From the NCBI RefSeq assembly GCF_900188375.1, contig NZ_FZOO01000002.1, positions 1-64,000 of the forward strand: a stretch of 64,000 nt of DNA, written 5' to 3'. Position 1 is the first letter of the stretch. Every line of letters starts with the position of its first letter. A program made the translations under genes and the position numbers. The notes under the pieces are model-generated. The model worked only from the letters and a program-made list of their open reading frames with translations, did no database searches and was not told where the DNA came from. Positions 62,902 through 64,000 of this stretch are shown here, piece by piece. This stretch comes from Geodermatophilus pulveris (lineage in GTDB: Bacteria; Actinomycetota; Actinomycetes; Mycobacteriales; Geodermatophilaceae).

Positions 62902-63396
62902 ATGCAGACAGTGCGCCGGGCCGTCGGCCCGCTCCGGGTCCTCCTCGTGGTGGTCTTCCTGGCCCTGGTGGCCGCCCAGCTGTGGGCGGTGCCGGGGATG
63001 GTGCCGGACCTGACCGCCCCGTCCCTGGAGCAGACGGTCGTGCGGGGGACGATGCTCACCGTCTCGGCCCTGGGGCTGGTGTGCGTCCAGGTCGTGGTCG
63101 TGTGCACCTGGCAGCTGCTCGCCCTGGTCACGCGGGACCGCATCTTCAGCGCGGACGCGCTGCCCTGGGTGGACGCCATCGTGTGGGCGATGGCCGCCGG
63201 CTGGGCGATGCTCCTGGGCACCTTCGTCTGCGCCTACTACTTCGTCATCGACGAGGTCAGCGATGGCCCGGCGCTGCCCGTGCTGCTGCTGGTGCTGCTG
63301 CTGGTCGGCGCCGTGGTGGGGCTGCTCATGGTCGTGATGCGGGCGCTGCTGCGGCAGGCCACCAGCCTGCAGACCGACCTGGAGGCGGTCATCTGA
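62902..63396 (+). CDS. DUF2975 membrane protein
   Basis: 164 residues from ATG 62902. Four membrane helices: VLLVVVFLALVAAQLWAVPG, MLTVSALGLVCVQVVVVCTW, AIVWAMAAGWAMLLGTFVCAYYF and LPVLLLVLLLVGAVVGLLMVV, with the cytosolic motif LLALVTRDRIFSADALPWVDAI between helices 2 and 3, typical of DUF2975. These proteins are nearly always encoded with a small Cro/CI regulator, as here (TGATG overlap). Function unknown; sensory or transport control has been suggested by context. Confidence 0.86.
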   Translation: MQTVRRAVGPLRVLLVVVFLALVAAQLWAVPGMVPDLTAPSLEQTVVRGTMLTVSALGLVCVQVVVVCTWQLLALVTRDRIFSADALPWVDAIVWAMAAGWAMLLGTFVCAYYFVIDEVSDGPALPVLLLVLLLVGAVVGLLMVVMRALLRQATSLQTDLEAVI

Positions 63397-63641
63397 TGCC
63401 GATCGTGGTTCGCATCGACGTCGAGCTGGCCCGGCGCAAGATGAGCGTGGGCGAGTTCGCCGACCGGGTCGGCCTCACGCCGGCGAACGTGGCGGTGCTG
63501 AAGAACGGCCGCGCCAAGGCGGTCCGCTTCAGCACCCTGGAGGCGATGTGCCGGGTGCTGGACTGCCAGCCCGGCGACCTGCTCGAGTGGGTCCCCGACG
63601 ACCGCGACGCGACGCAGGCCCTGCGCGGGGCCCAGCAGTGA
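63396..63641 (+). CDS. Small Cro/CI-type HTH regulator (YozG-like)
   Basis: 81 residues; ATG 63396 shares its A with the previous stop TGA (TGATG). HTH: VELARRKMSVGEFADRVGLTPANVAVLKNGRAKAVRFSTL, then MCRVLDCQPGDLLEWVPD, the compact HTH_26 architecture of YozG. Probably controls its own two-gene operon and the ABC genes beyond. The stop overlaps the following ABC remnant start (GTGA). Confidence 0.9.
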   Translation: MPIVVRIDVELARRKMSVGEFADRVGLTPANVAVLKNGRAKAVRFSTLEAMCRVLDCQPGDLLEWVPDDRDATQALRGAQQ

Positions 63642-63797
63642 TCGAGGTCCGCGGGCTGACCAAGCGCCACGGCCGAGTCCTGGCCGTCGACGACCTGAGC
63701 TCCGACGTCCCCCCGGGCGAGGTCACCGGCTTCCTCGGGGGCCGGCGGCGCGCTCCTGCTGGGCTGGCTGCGGCTGGTCCGGGACGACGTCCGGTGA
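63638..63797 (+). pseudogene. ABC-transporter remnant: ATPase start fused to permease end
   Basis: From GTG 63638: VIEVRGLTKRHGRVLAVDDL, then PPGEVTGFLG, the first ~34 residues of a drug/lipid-type ABC ATPase, cut just before Walker A (PNGAGKS expected). At about 63740 another frame reads GGALLLGWLRLVRDDVR and stops at TGA 63795-63797, which looks like the end of a membrane permease. A deletion of roughly 1.5 kb of ATPase plus permease explains it. The ATPase frame itself reads on without a stop into the FAD gene. Confidence 0.68.
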
Positions 63798-64000
63798 CCG
63801 CCGACGTCCTGGTGGTCGGCGCCGGGCTGGCCGGGCTGCACACCGCCACGCTGCTGGCCCGCCGCGGCCACGACGTGCTGCTGGCCGAGCGGCGCCCCGC
63901 GCTCACCGGCGCGATCCGCACCACGGGGATCTTCGTGCGCAAGACGCTCGACGACTTCCCGCTGCCCGAGGACCTGCTCGGGCCGCCGATCCGGCGGGTG
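63794..64000 (+). CDS. FAD/NAD(P)-dependent oxidoreductase, 5' part (runs off the window)
   Basis: 69 residues from GTG 63794, overlapping the permease-tail stop (GTGA). Rossmann dinucleotide fold: ADVLVVGAGLAGLHTATLLA (GxGxxG), RRGHDVLLAERRP with the acidic end of beta-2, and then GAIRTTGIFVRKTLDDFPLP. The pattern is that of geranylgeranyl-reductase-like or squalene/phytoene-type flavoproteins. Specific function cannot be given from the fragment. Confidence 0.75.
   Translation, partial: MTADVLVVGAGLAGLHTATLLARRGHDVLLAERRPALTGAIRTTGIFVRKTLDDFPLPEDLLGPPIRRV

Overview
The window is very GC-rich, has many GTG starts and tightly overlapping reading frames (GTGA, ATGA), and carries actinobacterial families: WhiB, GAF-ANTAR, DUF2510, a MacS-type histidine kinase and an ECF sigma factor with a fused anti-sigma-like tail. 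It is a chromosomal segment of an actinomycete. The gene content suggests Geodermatophilaceae (Blastococcus/Geodermatophilus/Modestobacter), but that is an inference.

Layout. (1) 1-3000 is a graveyard of nested mobile elements: an IS3 orfB, a truncated xis-int pair, an IS5-like element with visible terminal inverted repeats and a frameshifted transposase, and IS3 orfA/orfB debris. (2) 3037-32046 is a ~29 kb surface-glycan locus. It holds two FemAB-like acyltransferases, a methyltransferase, four GT4 and one GT2 glycosyltransferases, a multi-pass GT-C-like protein, two paralogous Wzx-like flippases, a CDP-glycerol module (TagD plus a TagF-like transferase), a membrane-anchored glycoside hydrolase and a Wzz/BY-kinase-like protein. 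It also holds three unusual phosphotransferase-like proteins (HprK-like, APH-like, nucleotidyltransferase-thymidylate-kinase-like), a WhiB regulator, an ECF sigma factor, a pseudokinase and a LysM protein. (3) 32047-38500 is an integration hotspot. Three different tRNA/tmRNA 3'-end fragments lie within 0.76 kb, beside arm-type repeats and a decayed tyrosine integrase. They are followed by lower-GC cargo (a secreted choice-of-anchor-L protein and a DUF2510 protein) and an IS256 remnant. (4) 38213-42412 is a leftward operon for D-amino-acid/peptide handling (GNAT, D-aminoacylase, beta-lactamase-like hydrolase) headed by a chimeric ABC-ATPase/substrate-binding gene. (5) 43182-45523 holds regulator debris and an intact two-component pair. 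(6) 45701-51004 has assorted enzymes and a GAF-ANTAR antiterminator. (7) 51424-62812 is central metabolism and transport: malate synthase G, a TetR/MFS divergon, PpsR-PpsA, a TVP38-like protein and an ALDH7-type dehydrogenase. (8) The right edge holds a DUF2975/HTH pair, an ABC deletion remnant and the start of an FAD enzyme.

How the genes work together. In the glycan locus, sugar and glycerol-phosphate units are activated (TagD) and assembled by glycosyltransferases. They are modified (methyl, amide/acyl), flipped (two Wzx) and polymerised with length control (Wzz-like). Regulation may be local, through WhiB and the membrane-tethered sigma factor. PpsR is expected to switch PpsA; with malate synthase this points to gluconeogenic, glyoxylate-fed growth.

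Three things stand out. An uninterrupted run of 84 G lies exactly between the convergent CDP-glycerol genes. A 12-unit, 15-bp in-frame tandem repeat lies inside the HprK-like gene. An attP-like site with five octamer arm repeats surrounds a tRNA-Pro core. Single-base deletions, an in-frame stop and deletion-fusions recur across the window, so either real decay or sequencing/assembly error must be settled before drawing conclusions from broken genes.
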